The notes: a model not told the origin generated them from the sequence alone. DNA of 64,000 bases from Planococcus rifietoensis (GCF_001465795.2 NZ_CP013659.2:248001-312000); one strand, 5' to 3'; numbered from the stretch's first letter, positions 1-8,538 are shown. Translations and numbers: made by a program.

Positions 1-101
1 ACTGGCCCTTTGAAGCTTCGGCAGCGGAACAGATTGGATGCCCAATTTGAAACTGTGCCAAATCCAGCAGGTGCTGCTAAGCATTTGAGAGATGAGAAGA
101 G
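1..101 (+). promoter_or_regulatory. SAM-I (S-box) riboswitch, 5' end cut by window
   Basis: The first bases carry the S-box core ACTGGCCC, then a GAAGC..GGCAGC segment, a variable hairpin and the conserved CCAGCAGGTGCT-like block. The 3' P1 strand GATGAGAAGAG is at 91-101, and the 5' P1 strand lies outside the window. GAAGAG at 96-101 can pair with CTCTTC at 117-122, which would form the antiterminator that competes with the terminator downstream. SAM binding is known to terminate transcription in this class. The two complete S-boxes elsewhere in the window support the call. Confidence 0.85.
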
Positions 102-111
102 CCGGACGGTG

Positions 112-146
112 AGCCTCTCTTCTTTTTTTATGAAGAGGGGCTTTTT
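112..146 (+). terminator. Intrinsic terminator of the SAM riboswitch
   Basis: AGCCTCTCTTC (112-122) pairs with GAAGAGGGGCT (132-142) with one G-U pair, followed by a T run. It is the expression platform of the preceding aptamer. Confidence 0.85.
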
Positions 147-209
147 CTATTGGGCGGCAAGGATTATAGCGTTTCATTCGAAATAAAAAAGACTAAGGAG
201 AGATGGCAG

Positions 210-1037
210 ATGAACAAGCGTTGGATTGGTGTGTTGGGGATTTCTGGGTTACTACTTGCAGGATGCGGCGATAGCGGGGAAGCTTCAGGGGAGGACAAGA
301 AAGAAGTGCGTGTCGGCTTTGGCGTCGGGACGTATGAGCAGCAATTCAAGGAAGGGATCTTGCCTATTTTGGAGGAGAAAGGGTATAAAGTGGATACAAC
401 AACTTTTTCCCAAAACATGCAGTTGAATCCGGCGATGCAGGAAGGCTCGATCGATGCGAGCATTTTCCAGAGCACGGCGTATATGGAAGGGATCAACGAG
501 GAATTGGGCATGGACATGACGGGGATCGCTTTTGTGCCGAGCGCGCCTCAAGGCTTGTATTCGGTGCATCATCAATCCTTGGATGAGGTAAAGGACGGCT
601 CGACTGTCGGCTTGCCGAACGATCCGGTCAACCAGGAACGCGCAGTACGCATCTTGGAGGAACTCGGATGGGTGACGGTGTCAGATGATGCAGGCGTGAC
701 GGATTTTAATTTGAACGCAGTAGAAAATGCCGATTATGATCTCGACTTGAAAGTCTTAGACCCAGCGCAGATCCTGGTGTCGCTACAGGATATCGATTTT
801 GGCGTCGTTAACGGCAATTATATTGCCAATGCGCCGGACCGCAAGATAACGGATGCGTTGAAAATCGAGAATACGCCCGAACAGCATCGGATTGTGGTGA
901 CGATCGAAGAAGAAAACGCGGATACTCAGTGGGCGAAAGATTTGAAAGACGCTTACGAATCCGAGGAATTCCAGGAATATATCGAGTCGAATGAGCAGTA
1001 CGACGGCTTCATTTTGACGGAGGAATGGACGCAATAG
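210..1037 (+). CDS. metQ: MetQ/NlpA-family methionine-binding lipoprotein
   Basis: Substrate-binding lipoprotein of the NlpA/MetQ family, which feeds methionine (or a related sulfur compound) to the MetNP ABC transporter. The ATG at 210 is chosen because AAGGAG (195-200) lies 9 bases upstream and because it gives a proper signal peptide; the longer frame back to 150 would put 20 charged residues before it. The 275-residue protein has the lipobox LLLAGC with Cys19, followed by a Gly/Ser/Glu-rich linker and the family core VGFGVGTYEQQF. It is the first gene after an S-box terminator, so expression should rise when SAM is low. No metN or metP is seen in the window, so it is either a solo binding protein or its partners are encoded elsewhere. 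A dehydrogenase follows 18 bases downstream. Confidence 0.88.
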   Translation: MNKRWIGVLGISGLLLAGCGDSGEASGEDKKEVRVGFGVGTYEQQFKEGILPILEEKGYKVDTTTFSQNMQLNPAMQEGSIDASIFQSTAYMEGINEELGMDMTGIAFVPSAPQGLYSVHHQSLDEVKDGSTVGLPNDPVNQERAVRILEELGWVTVSDDAGVTDFNLNAVENADYDLDLKVLDPAQILVSLQDIDFGVVNGNYIANAPDRKITDALKIENTPEQHRIVVTIEEENADTQWAKDLKDAYESEEFQEYIESNEQYDGFILTEEWTQ

Positions 1038-1055
1038 ATAGGAGATAGGTGAAGA

Positions 1056-2231
1056 ATGATGGATATCTTAAAAGCGAAGACATTTGAAGAACGCATGGAC
1101 ATATTGAAGGAAACAGTCGCGCCGTTTACGGAACGGGCCGCGCACAACGATTTGGAACGAAAATTTCCATTTGAGAATTTTGAGGAACTGAAAGCGATCA
1201 ATTACCCCGCGTTGACGATTCCGAAAGAATACGGCGGAGCGGGCATTTCTTTGTCTGAGTTGCTGCGCTATCAGGAAGCAATTAGCCGCGCGGACGGGTC
1301 GACGGGATTATCGATCGGCTGGCATATGGGCATCGTTCAAGATTTGGGCGAGACCGGTAAATGGGACGAATCGGTGCTTGAAGCTTTATTCGATGACATT
1401 AAAGCACGCGGCGCCTTGATCAATAATTGCGCGACCGAAAAGCAGACCGGCAGCCCGACAAGAGGCGGAAAGCCGTCGACCACAGCCAGAAAAGTTGGCG
1501 GTTCGTGGGTCATTGATGGACGCAAATCGTTCACGTCGATGGCGCCGGTATTGGATTACTTCAACGTGACCGCTGTGATTGAAGAGACCGGAGAAGTCGG
1601 CTACTTTCTCATTCCGCGGTCGGCTGACGGTATAGCAATCGACGAAACCTGGGATAGCGTAGCGATGACCGGTACCGGAAGCCACGACTTGGTATTGACG
1701 AATGTCCATGTGGAGGAAAAAGCTTTGGTTGAAATCAGCGTGCCCGGGAAAAAGCAACCAGCGGGATGGCTGCTGCATATTCCGGCGTGCTACCTTGGGA
1801 TCGCCCAAGCGGCACAGGATTACGCGATCCATTTTGCGCAAGATTATTCACCGAATAGCTTGAACGGGCCGATCATCGAGCTGCCGAACGTGAAACAAAA
1901 GATCGGCCAAATCGAATTGGAGTTGCAGCGGGCGCGGCATTTTCTTTATTCCGTCGCGAAACAATGGGATGAATCGGACGACGAACAGCGCTCGCAGATG
2001 GCTGCGGAACTCGGGGCCGTGAAAGTCGCGGTGACGAATTCAGCTGTCGATATCGTGGATCTGGCGATGCGCGTCGCAGGTGCACACAGCCTGTCGGAAA
2101 AATCGCCTTTGCAGCGCTATTACCGCGATGTGCGGGCGGGGCTTCACAACCCGCCGATGGAAGACATGCTCATTCCGTCGCTTGCAGATTTTGCGATTGG
2201 CAAAGCGAAATCGAAACAACCGGTTAAATAG
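1056..2231 (+). CDS. Acyl-CoA dehydrogenase family protein, SfnB/YdbM-like
   Basis: 391-residue flavoprotein of the acyl-CoA dehydrogenase superfamily: N-terminal helical domain (about 1-120), beta domain (about 125-230) containing TGTGSHDLVL, and C-terminal four-helix domain with the RVAGAHSLSEKSPLQRYYRD region. The superfamily includes FADH2-dependent monooxygenases (DszC, SfnB) that act in sulfur scavenging, and B. subtilis YdbM, a member of the CymR sulfur regulon. Position directly behind MetQ in an S-box-controlled unit argues for a sulfur role rather than fatty-acid oxidation; this is inference. ATG 1056 follows GGAGATAGG; ATG 1059 is an alternative. The substrate cannot be read from the sequence. 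A strong terminator ends the unit. Confidence 0.8.
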   Translation: MMDILKAKTFEERMDILKETVAPFTERAAHNDLERKFPFENFEELKAINYPALTIPKEYGGAGISLSELLRYQEAISRADGSTGLSIGWHMGIVQDLGETGKWDESVLEALFDDIKARGALINNCATEKQTGSPTRGGKPSTTARKVGGSWVIDGRKSFTSMAPVLDYFNVTAVIEETGEVGYFLIPRSADGIAIDETWDSVAMTGTGSHDLVLTNVHVEEKALVEISVPGKKQPAGWLLHIPACYLGIAQAAQDYAIHFAQDYSPNSLNGPIIELPNVKQKIGQIELELQRARHFLYSVAKQWDESDDEQRSQMAAELGAVKVAVTNSAVDIVDLAMRVAGAHSLSEKSPLQRYYRDVRAGLHNPPMEDMLIPSLADFAIGKAKSKQPVK

Positions 2232-2238
2232 GTGAAGG

Positions 2239-2269
2239 GCCGCGGATCTTCAGGGATCCGCGGCTTTTT
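2239..2269 (+). terminator. Intrinsic terminator
   Basis: Perfect 10-bp stem GCCGCGGATC / GATCCGCGGC with a 6-nt loop and T5 tail, 7 nt after the dehydrogenase stop. Confidence 0.93.
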
Positions 2270-2342
2270 CCTTTTTATAATTGGAAAGAAATAACGGATA
2301 TAAGTGCAAATTATGTCGGCGCTTACATTAATTTTTCCTTAT

Positions 2343-2356
2343 GTGACATCTGTCAC
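2343..2356. promoter_or_regulatory. Perfect dyad, possible operator
   Basis: GTGACA-TC-TGTCAC is a perfect 6-bp inverted repeat with a 2-nt spacer in the intergenic region about 90 bases before the degV-family gene. There is no T run, so it is not a terminator. It resembles a binding site for a dimeric helix-turn-helix regulator; no regulator can be named. Confidence 0.35.
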
Positions 2357-2444
2357 TAGCCGCTATGGCCGCGCCTCCTGTACGTTAACAAGAGCAGACA
2401 ACTGCTTCCGATATGGAATTCGCATCTAGAGGGGAATTTTTAGA

Positions 2445-3290
2445 ATGAAAAAAATCGCATGGATCACGGATACAGCAGCGCAATTGGATGATGCATTCAT
2501 CCAAAGGCATAATGTCTATGTATTGCCCCTTAGTGTCGTGTTTGACGACGGGTCGTACCGCGAGTCGATCGACCTGACGCAGGGAGAATTTTACGATAAA
2601 TTACGAGCGGCGAAAGTGTCGCCAAAAACTTCACAGCCGGCCATTGGCGAAATGATGGCTTTATATGAAAAACTGCAGGCGGAAGGCTATGATTTTGCGG
2701 TGGCACTTCATTTGTCGAGCGGCCTGTCCGGCACATTCGACAGCGCGCAATCAGCTGCCGAGATGGCGGATTTTAAAGTGTATCCAGTCGACTCGAAAAT
2801 CGGTTCGTTCCCGATGGGGAAAATGATCGAAATCGGCAATGAATTGTTCGCAGCCGGTAAAGAACCGGAAGAAGTCGTGGAGACCATCAATCAATTAACT
2901 ACCAAATCGCATCTATCGTTCATTCCATCGAGTTTGAACCAATTGCATAAAAGCGGACGTGTGTCAGGGACGCAGGCGTTTCTCAGCAATATTCTCAACA
3001 TCAAAGTGGTCATCACTTTCGTTGACGGCGTCACGACAATGAAAGAAAAAGTCCGTTCGAACAAGCGCGCCAAGGAAAGCGTCAATTCAGCCTTGCGCGC
3101 GGATATGGAAACTGGCATGGTGCCGGAAGTGGCGGTCATTCATTGCAATAATGAAGCCGGTGCGGAAGCGTGGAAAAATGAATTGATGAAGGAATTTTCG
3201 GGACTTAAAGTGGACGTCATCCCATTGAGCGTCTGTGTGGGCGTCCATGCCGGAGAAGGCACGACCGGCTTGAGCTGGGTCAGTTATTAA
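2445..3290 (+). CDS. DegV family fatty-acid-binding protein
   Basis: 281-residue DegV-fold protein. Family members bind a fatty acid between two domains; those paired with a DhaK-like kinase present fatty acids for phosphorylation. Visible features are the N-terminal WITDTAAQLDDAF segment (normally TDS), the conserved TSQPAIGEM block, the HLSSGLSGTFDSAQSAAE ligand-binding region and the C-terminal GVHAGEGTTGLSW signature near the family's H-x-GPGA motif. ATG 2445 follows AGAGGGG (2428-2434). It is a single gene with a terminator on each side. The fatty-acid-binding function is known for the family, and the actual ligand is unknown. Confidence 0.9.
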   Translation: MKKIAWITDTAAQLDDAFIQRHNVYVLPLSVVFDDGSYRESIDLTQGEFYDKLRAAKVSPKTSQPAIGEMMALYEKLQAEGYDFAVALHLSSGLSGTFDSAQSAAEMADFKVYPVDSKIGSFPMGKMIEIGNELFAAGKEPEEVVETINQLTTKSHLSFIPSSLNQLHKSGRVSGTQAFLSNILNIKVVITFVDGVTTMKEKVRSNKRAKESVNSALRADMETGMVPEVAVIHCNNEAGAEAWKNELMKEFSGLKVDVIPLSVCVGVHAGEGTTGLSWVSY

Positions 3291-3309
3291 ATCAGGAAAA
3301 ATCACCATG

Positions 3310-3355
3310 AACCTTGGATGGGCTGCGTATTCATGCGCTGTCATCCGGGGTTTTT
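3310..3355 (+). terminator. Intrinsic terminator after degV
   Basis: AACCTTGGATG (3310-3320) pairs with CATCCGGGGTT (3342-3352) using two G-U pairs, with a long loop and T5 tail. Confidence 0.65.
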
Positions 3356-3507
3356 GTTGTTTTACTGTCTTTGAAGAAAGCTTCACGGGCTGCCATTCTA
3401 TGTTAAACTTTAATAAATATAGTTAAATATTGGCTATTAACACGTATTGTTAGATTAATTTATCAAAAGAAAGCGAACAATAAATCTGACACTAATTGAG
3501 GTGCGTA

Positions 3508-4449
3508 ATGATGGTGACATTTCGGGAATTGGAAATGTATAAGAATTTTGACGAACTGGCGGAAGATGTGATCGATTTGGCGAAAGAGATTTTGCCGGAT
3601 CAATTGTTTTACTTGAGCTCCATCAGCGAAGCCCAGCAACTAATCTTGAAGCATTCGCCGAACGATACGGCGATCCCCATAGCGGAGGGCTTGGTGTTGA
3701 ATTTGGAGGATTCGCTGTGCAGCCGCATCGATTTCAAGACCAAGCAGCCATTGGTCTATGAGGACGTCAAAGACGGGCATGCATTGGGAGCGTTTGAGGA
3801 GAAGCTCGAAGCGGCCAATGTGCGCTCGTATTTGGGCTTGCCGATTTCCTTCATTAATGGGGAGCGGTTCGGCACTTTATGTGCGGTGAACGATGAAAAA
3901 AGCCAGTTCGATACAAAAAGCATCACTTTATTGCAGCGGATTGTGCGGATGTTCACTTATTACTTGGATCTCGAGCGCTTTGCATACCGGGATTCGCTGA
4001 CGGAGCTGTACAATCGCCATTTCCTCACGCGATTTTTCGAAGGAAATTCAAAGGCGGGAGGCGCAGTCTTCTTCCTCGATTTGGATGGCTTTAAAAAGGT
4101 CAATGATCTGTACGGCCATGACACAGGAGATGTGGTATTAAAAGAAGTGGCCTCAAAGCTGCAGCGATTTACCGCCGTCCATCCGGATGCTTTGGCGATC
4201 CGTCTTGGCGGGGATGAATTCCTGGTCTGTTTTACCGAACCAGCCAGTGCAACGGAATTAAGTGAATGGGCAAACCGCCTGCTCAACAGCTTGAGTGATT
4301 GGGAAGCCGATTACACGCTGTCGGCGAGCATCGGCATTGCCCAATATGCGGCCGGTGGGGATTGCAACTTGAAAGAACTTCTTCAACAAGCAGACCAAGC
4401 ATTGTATCAGTCGAAAAAAGCAGGGAAGAACCGCTATACGTTCTATTAA
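3508..4449 (+). CDS. GAF-GGDEF diguanylate cyclase
   Basis: Predicted cytoplasmic diguanylate cyclase that makes c-di-GMP from two GTP. The N-terminal ~150 residues form a GAF-like sensor domain (YLGLPISFINGERFGTLCAV is typical), followed by a GGDEF domain with DSLTELYNRHFL at its start, the FFLDLDGFKKVND metal-binding block and an intact GGDEF active-site motif (RLGGDEFLVCF). No RxxD inhibitory site is seen upstream of GGDEF, so product inhibition may be absent. There are no transmembrane segments. Start: GAGGTG (3498-3503) precedes ATG 3508 and ATG 3511; the second has better spacing, and an upstream TTG at 3496 overlaps the ribosome site. It stands alone, 33 bases before the next gene. Confidence 0.9.
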   Translation: MMVTFRELEMYKNFDELAEDVIDLAKEILPDQLFYLSSISEAQQLILKHSPNDTAIPIAEGLVLNLEDSLCSRIDFKTKQPLVYEDVKDGHALGAFEEKLEAANVRSYLGLPISFINGERFGTLCAVNDEKSQFDTKSITLLQRIVRMFTYYLDLERFAYRDSLTELYNRHFLTRFFEGNSKAGGAVFFLDLDGFKKVNDLYGHDTGDVVLKEVASKLQRFTAVHPDALAIRLGGDEFLVCFTEPASATELSEWANRLLNSLSDWEADYTLSASIGIAQYAAGGDCNLKELLQQADQALYQSKKAGKNRYTFY

Positions 4450-4482
4450 GTTCAAAATAATGCATTTTGAGGAGTGGGGATA

Positions 4483-5583
4483 TTGGCTGAACTCAATCGA
4501 CTGCAAGCGGCCTTTAAGCAATCGACGTATCAATTGGCGAATCACGGCATGCGCAATGCGGGTGTGTTGAAACAGGCTTTTGAAGATGTCGCTCATGATG
4601 TTGAAAGTGATTTGTATGGAAGTGGGCAGGTTATTGAAGAATTTCAGGAGAAGATGGCGGCGTTTTTAGGAAAAGAGACGGCAGTCTTTTTCCCGAGCGG
4701 CACGATGGCCCAGCAGATTGCGCTGCGGATTTGGTGCGACGATAAAGGGCTGAAACGAGTGGCCTACCATCCGCTCAGCCACTTGGAAATCCATGAAGAA
4801 GATGGATTGAAAGAATTGCATGGCATTGAATCGGTGTATTTGACCGACCCGGACCGTGTCGTGGAATTGAAAGATGTGGCGGAGCTGGACGAGGAAGTGG
4901 CAGCGGTGCTGTTGGAATTGCCGCAGCGTGAAATCGGCGGGCAATTGCCAAGCTTCGAGACGCTGGAACAAATCTCGCACTATTGCCGCGAAAACCAGAT
5001 CAAACTTCATCTCGACGGCGCACGCTTGCTGGAAGTCACTCCTTATTACGAAAAGTCTGCAGCGGAAATTTGTGCTTTATTCGATAGCGTCTATTTATCC
5101 TTATACAAAGGAATCGGCGGAATTGCCGGCGCCATCCTGGCTGGGGACGAAGCGTTCATGAAGCAATCGAAAGTGTGGAAGAGGCGGCATGGGGGCGATT
5201 TAATTAGCCTCTATCCGTATATCATCTCGGCCGATTATTCTTTCGACGAGCGCTCCGGGAAGATGGGGCAGTATTTCGAAGCTGCGAAGCGAGTGGCGGC
5301 GTTCTTTAATTCTTGCCAGGACATTGCGACTTTGCCGGAAGTGCCGGTTTCGAATATGTTCCATGTCCATTTCGTGCATCCTAAAGAAGAAATAGAACCG
5401 GTCATCGTGGAGCTTGAGCAAGAAACGGGGATCGGCATCACCAGTTATTTGAAAGAAATCGACAGCGGGTCGTGTTATTTTGAGATGTCGATGGGAGACC
5501 GGTACGCAGAAATACCAGCAGATTTGGTTCAACAGGCGTTCCAGCGATTGGATCAAAAGATGAAAGAACGCTTTAGTGAATAG
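4483..5583 (+). CDS. Threonine-aldolase-like PLP enzyme
   Basis: PLP-dependent fold-type I enzyme of the beta-eliminating lyase/low-specificity L-threonine aldolase family, which cleaves threonine to glycine and acetaldehyde. Visible are the phosphate-binding FFPSGTMAQQIAL block, the HLDGARLLE segment carrying the PLP-contacting Asp, and the Schiff-base lysine in YLSLYKGIGGIAGAI. About 366 residues, normal for the family. The TTG at 4483 is preferred because GAGGAG (4469-4474) sits 8 bases upstream; the GTG at 4474 overlaps that site. A TCAAAAT/ATTTTGA dyad (4452-4470) overlaps the ribosome site and could modulate translation. Substrate specificity within the family is uncertain. Confidence 0.82.
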   Translation: MAELNRLQAAFKQSTYQLANHGMRNAGVLKQAFEDVAHDVESDLYGSGQVIEEFQEKMAAFLGKETAVFFPSGTMAQQIALRIWCDDKGLKRVAYHPLSHLEIHEEDGLKELHGIESVYLTDPDRVVELKDVAELDEEVAAVLLELPQREIGGQLPSFETLEQISHYCRENQIKLHLDGARLLEVTPYYEKSAAEICALFDSVYLSLYKGIGGIAGAILAGDEAFMKQSKVWKRRHGGDLISLYPYIISADYSFDERSGKMGQYFEAAKRVAAFFNSCQDIATLPEVPVSNMFHVHFVHPKEEIEPVIVELEQETGIGITSYLKEIDSGSCYFEMSMGDRYAEIPADLVQQAFQRLDQKMKERFSE

Positions 5584-5597
5584 AAGATGGTCTATTC

Positions 5598-5637
5598 AGC
5601 CCTTCCAGGCAATCTGCGGATTGCGGGAAGGGCTTTT
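5598..5637 (+). terminator. Intrinsic terminator
   Basis: AGCCCTTCC (5598-5606) pairs with GGAAGGGCT (5626-5634), with a second nested stem GCAATC/GATTGC, and a T-rich tail. Confidence 0.88.
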
Positions 5638-5824
5638 GCATTCAAGCGGAAGCCAGAGCGCCTCTCTTTCCACAGCGCGTAGAATCGTGTAAACTGTATA
5701 AGGTTAAGAAAAGATAGCGAGACGTAGTGAACCATTTGATATTTTTGCATTCTTACTATAGATGACAGTGAATTTTTGGATGAAGAAATGTTTCATCCCG
5801 TAAGGAAAGGATTGGAATTGAGTT

Positions 5825-6817
5825 ATGAAAGAGAATTTTTGGCGTGAATTGCCGAAGCCATTTTTTGTATTGGCGCCGATGGAAGATGTGACGAACGTCG
5901 TGTTTCGCCATGTCGTAGCGGCAGCGGCGAGCCCTGATGTATATTTCACGGAGTTTACAAATACGGAAAGCTATTGCCATCCGGAAGGCATCCACAGCGT
6001 GCGCGGACGTTTGACGTTCACGGAAGATGAGCAGCCGATCGTCGCCCATATCTGGGGCAACAAGCCGGAGCATTTCCGCGAGATGAGCATTGGCATGGCG
6101 GCGCAAGGCTTTAAAGGCGTCGACATCAATATGGGCTGCCCGGTACCGAACGTAGCCGCCAAAGGAAAAGGCAGCGGCTTGATCAATTATCCCGATAATG
6201 CAGCGGAGATCATCCAGGCCGCGAAAATGGGCGGATTGCCTGTCAGCGTCAAGACGCGCCTCGGTTACACAAGTGTCGACGAATGGAAAGGCTGGTTGAC
6301 GCATGTCTTGGAGCAGGACATCGCCAACTTGTCGATTCATTTGCGCACGAAAAAGGAAATGAGCGCCGTGCCTGCGCACTGGGAACTCATTCCTGAGATC
6401 AAAGCGCTGCGCGACGAGATCGCACCGGATACTTTGATCACCATTAACGGTGACATCCCAGACCGCAAGACCGGCCAGGAGCTGGCAGATAAATACGGCA
6501 TCGACGGCGTCATGATCGGGCGCGGGATTTTCCATAACCCGTTCGCTTTCGAGGAAGTGCCTCGTGAACACAGCACGCAGGAATTGTTCGACTTGTTGCG
6601 CTTGCATTTGGACCTTCACGATAAATACTCGACGGAAACCGAGCCGATCGCCTTCAAGCCATTGCGCCGTTTCTTCAAGATTTATGTGCGCGGCGTACGC
6701 GGTGCCGGTGAACTCCGCAATGATTTGATGCACACCGAGACAACCGATGAAGTGCGCGCTTTGCTGGATGCATTCCAGCTGGTCGCTGCAGGAAGCAGCA
6801 CGCACACTGAATCGTAA
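5825..6817 (+). CDS. tRNA-dihydrouridine synthase
   Basis: FMN-dependent reductase that converts uridine to dihydrouridine in tRNA. The TIM-barrel N-terminus shows [15 protein letters not shown], the flavin-binding [13 protein letters not shown] block with the catalytic Cys of the GCP motif, [16 protein letters not shown] and the [13 protein letters not shown] phosphate-binding end of the barrel, followed by a helical tRNA-binding domain. 330 residues, normal length. The family paralog (DusB- or DusC-like) cannot be assigned safely. ATG 5825 follows AAAGGA about 17 bases upstream, with GGAATTGAG between, so the ribosome site is weak. It converges with a membrane-protein gene across a shared terminator. 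Confidence 0.92.
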   Translation: MKENFWRELPKPFFVLAPMEDVTNVVFRHVVAAAASPDVYFTEFTNTESYCHPEGIHSVRGRLTFTEDEQPIVAHIWGNKPEHFREMSIGMAAQGFKGVDINMGCPVPNVAAKGKGSGLINYPDNAAEIIQAAKMGGLPVSVKTRLGYTSVDEWKGWLTHVLEQDIANLSIHLRTKKEMSAVPAHWELIPEIKALRDEIAPDTLITINGDIPDRKTGQELADKYGIDGVMIGRGIFHNPFAFEEVPREHSTQELFDLLRLHLDLHDKYSTETEPIAFKPLRRFFKIYVRGVRGAGELRNDLMHTETTDEVRALLDAFQLVAAGSSTHTES

Positions 6818-6821
6818 AAAC

Positions 6822-6861
6822 AAAATCCCTTCCCGCAATTTCAGCGGGAAGGGATTTTTTT
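6822..6861. terminator. Bidirectional terminator
   Basis: AAAATCCCTTCCCGC and GCGGGAAGGGATTTT form a long stem with A and T runs on opposite sides, between convergent genes. It overlaps the stop codon of the gene on the other strand. Confidence 0.93.
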
Positions 6862-7654
6862 AATTGGCGTCGCGGTAACGATAGATGGATTGGTAAGAAG
6901 CGGTCCGGACTTCGGTTTCAAATGAAGAGCGGCTCCAAATGCTTTCTTGGTCCGATGTTTCTTCCGTCTCAAGTAGTTTCAGTTCACCTGCTTGAAGCGT
7001 CATAATCTTGGACTCCACAGATTTCAATTCGTTTTGTTCGTAGTCGAGCGCACGTATTTGCACTTGCACTTGCTTTGTCTCGTCTAAATTATTTTTGACG
7101 AAAAAAGCGTTTTGGTAATCGCTCGAGTTGCAGTTCTCGGTTCTGCGGCGGACGCATTGTTTTTCGGAGCTCATAAACACGACAGTGATTTCCTCGCCAT
7201 CTTGCTGTTCATTCGCAGTAGCAATCGCTGACTCGAGCTGTGTAATATACGATGCTTTTTCTGCCAAAGGATAAACCCAGACGATGAAAAACAGGATCGT
7301 GGCACACAGGAACATTGAAACTGTCCAAGCCACTTTTGGGTTGTGGAACGATTTGGGGGCGTTTTTATAAACGATGCCGACGATAATATTGATGATCGAC
7401 AGAATCACCAGGAAGGCCCCGGCGACAATGAGGCCGACCATCAATTCAACACCGTTCTGGAAAAATGCCAGCTGGTAGGCGTTGGAATAAAAATAATTCA
7501 GCGCTGCGCTGAGGATGACCAGTAACAGTAGCGCGGCCAGCGGTTTTTTCCAGCGGTAGGTCTCCATCGTGCCGGTTTTGTTGCTGATGCCAGTCCAGAG
7601 AAACCAGACGTAAGGAAGTAAGAAAATCAAAATGACTAATGTGACAATGCCCAT
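6860..7654 (-). CDS. Four-TM membrane protein of unknown function
   Basis: 264-residue protein that I do not recognise. Four hydrophobic segments are visible at about residues 2-20, 37-57, 68-95 and 108-130, so the first half is an integral membrane domain. The C-terminal ~130 residues are soluble, acidic and contain a Cys pair (KQCVRRRTENC) that could form a disulfide if extracytoplasmic, and look like a beta-rich domain with QVQVQIRALDYEQNE. ATG 7654 is preceded by a weak GAAAGG. It is monocistronic and convergent with the dus gene, with which it shares the terminator. Confidence 0.7.
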   Translation of the reverse strand: MGIVTLVILIFLLPYVWFLWTGISNKTGTMETYRWKKPLAALLLLVILSAALNYFYSNAYQLAFFQNGVELMVGLIVAGAFLVILSIINIIVGIVYKNAPKSFHNPKVAWTVSMFLCATILFFIVWVYPLAEKASYITQLESAIATANEQQDGEEITVVFMSSEKQCVRRRTENCNSSDYQNAFFVKNNLDETKQVQVQIRALDYEQNELKSVESKIMTLQAGELKLLETEETSDQESIWSRSSFETEVRTASYQSIYRYRDAN

Positions 7655-7904
7655 GAGATCATGCCTTTCATTCGTGAAATGGATGTATGTTGCTATCAGT
7701 TAAATTATACGCAGCAAATCTACAAAAAGATTCAAATTTTTTACAGATCGTATTTGGCAGAAGGTGTTTTGCCAGTCAGGCATGAACAATGCTACAGAAT
7801 GGCTCGAGGCGTGCTATAATAGATGACTTAAGGCAACTATGCGTTGTCGCAAGGCAATGGATGCCCAAAAGCCTCCAGCCAATCCTAAATTGAGGTGTAA
7901 CAGA

Positions 7905-8126
7905 ATGAATAAACGATGGACGATCGATAAAATCCGGACATTCGTCAACAACAATTCCGACAGCAAATTATTGTCGACGGAATACCACGGATTCTCCCAA
8001 AAGCTCTTGTTCAAATGCGCATGCGGCAATAACTTCGAGAAGACCTTCACGAAGTTCAACAAGAACAACCAGCGCAAATGCGATACATGCCAACCGCCAA
8101 AAGCACCGCGCGGGCAGGAACAATAA
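7905..8126 (+). CDS. Small four-Cys zinc-ribbon-like protein
   Basis: 73-residue protein starting MNKRWTIDKIRTFVNNNSDS. It has Cys38, Cys40, Cys59 and Cys62 in the pattern CAC...CDTC, suggesting a zinc ribbon or treble clef. Very similar modules are, to my knowledge, repeated in phage and homing-endonuclease-associated proteins in Bacillales (segment LLSTEY..KLLFKC.CGN.F). ATG 7905 is chosen because GAGGTG (7892-7897) is 7 bases upstream; the frame extends further 5' without a ribosome site. Basic overall (many Lys/Arg/Asn), so nucleic-acid binding is plausible but inferred. A terminator directly follows. Confidence 0.78.
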   Translation: MNKRWTIDKIRTFVNNNSDSKLLSTEYHGFSQKLLFKCACGNNFEKTFTKFNKNNQRKCDTCQPPKAPRGQEQ

Positions 8127-8128
8127 GA

Positions 8129-8165
8129 AAACGCCAATCCCTATTTATAAAGGATTGGCGTTTTT
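8129..8165 (+). terminator. Intrinsic terminator
   Basis: AAACGCCAATCC (8129-8140) pairs with GGATTGGCGTTT (from 8152) and runs into T5. A diverged look-alike hairpin lies at 8401-8439 on the other side of a repeat. Confidence 0.92.
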
Positions 8166-8190
8166 CTGTGTGTAAAAGAAGTTATAATCC

Positions 8191-8400
8191 ACTATAAATT
8201 AAAACAAAGATCACCTTTCCTACATTAATAAATCAATTACCTATCTCAGTATTTGGAGAAGCGTTCGCTCGACTCCTGCGGGAATAGCGGGTTTGAGAGA
8301 CCCCGCAGGAACGCAGTGACGAGGAGGCTCGATTCCCGCCCGCGGAAAGCGAGCGATAAGCTTCGGAAAATATGACTTCTCGCCTTTCTAGACAAGATGA
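8191..8400 (+). repeat. Family 1 interspersed repeat, copy 1 (short form)
   Basis: Begins with ACTATAAATT and an AT-rich arm, then the conserved core AGTATTTGGAGAAGCGTTCG, a GC-rich interior containing a GACCCCGCAGGAACGCAG block, the conserved AAAGCGAGCGATAAGCTTCG and a short 3' arm. It matches copies at 12601, 37841 (inverted) and 39108. The interior here has TGCGGGAATAGCGGG instead of the GTGGATCAGCGAG type seen at 12601. No convincing ORF. Confidence 0.88.
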
Positions 8401-8439
8401 AAACGCTAATCCCCCTCACAAGGGAATTGCGTTTTTTTT
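8401..8439 (+). terminator. Terminator-like hairpin beyond the repeat
   Basis: AAAACGCTAATCCC and GGGAATTGCGTTTT form an imperfect stem followed by T7. Its sequence resembles the terminator at 8129-8165, although no gene lies between the two, only the family 1 repeat. Confidence 0.7.
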
Positions 8440-8524
8440 CCTGGAAATATGAACGAAGAAGAGATCGATGCAGCTTCTGATACGAAAAGTTAAAAAAGTA
8501 CAGATGATGTTAAAAGAGTGCTAG

Positions 8525-8538
8525 TGAAAGCGCTATCA
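8525..8538 (+). promoter_or_regulatory. Catabolite-responsive element (cre)
   Basis: TGAAAGCGCTATCA matches the CcpA consensus TGWAANCGNTNWCA at every position. It lies 67 bases before the sugar-binding-protein ATG, close to a TTATAC that could serve as -10 (about 8555), so CcpA would block the transporter when preferred sugars are present. A palindrome AAGTAATTACTT follows at 8566-8577. Confidence 0.85.

Noticed and set aside
5756..6838. 360-codon minus-strand frame opposite the tRNA-dihydrouridine synthase gene
   Set aside because: It is the antisense shadow of a clear gene, with Arg/His/Asp-rich composition and no domain.
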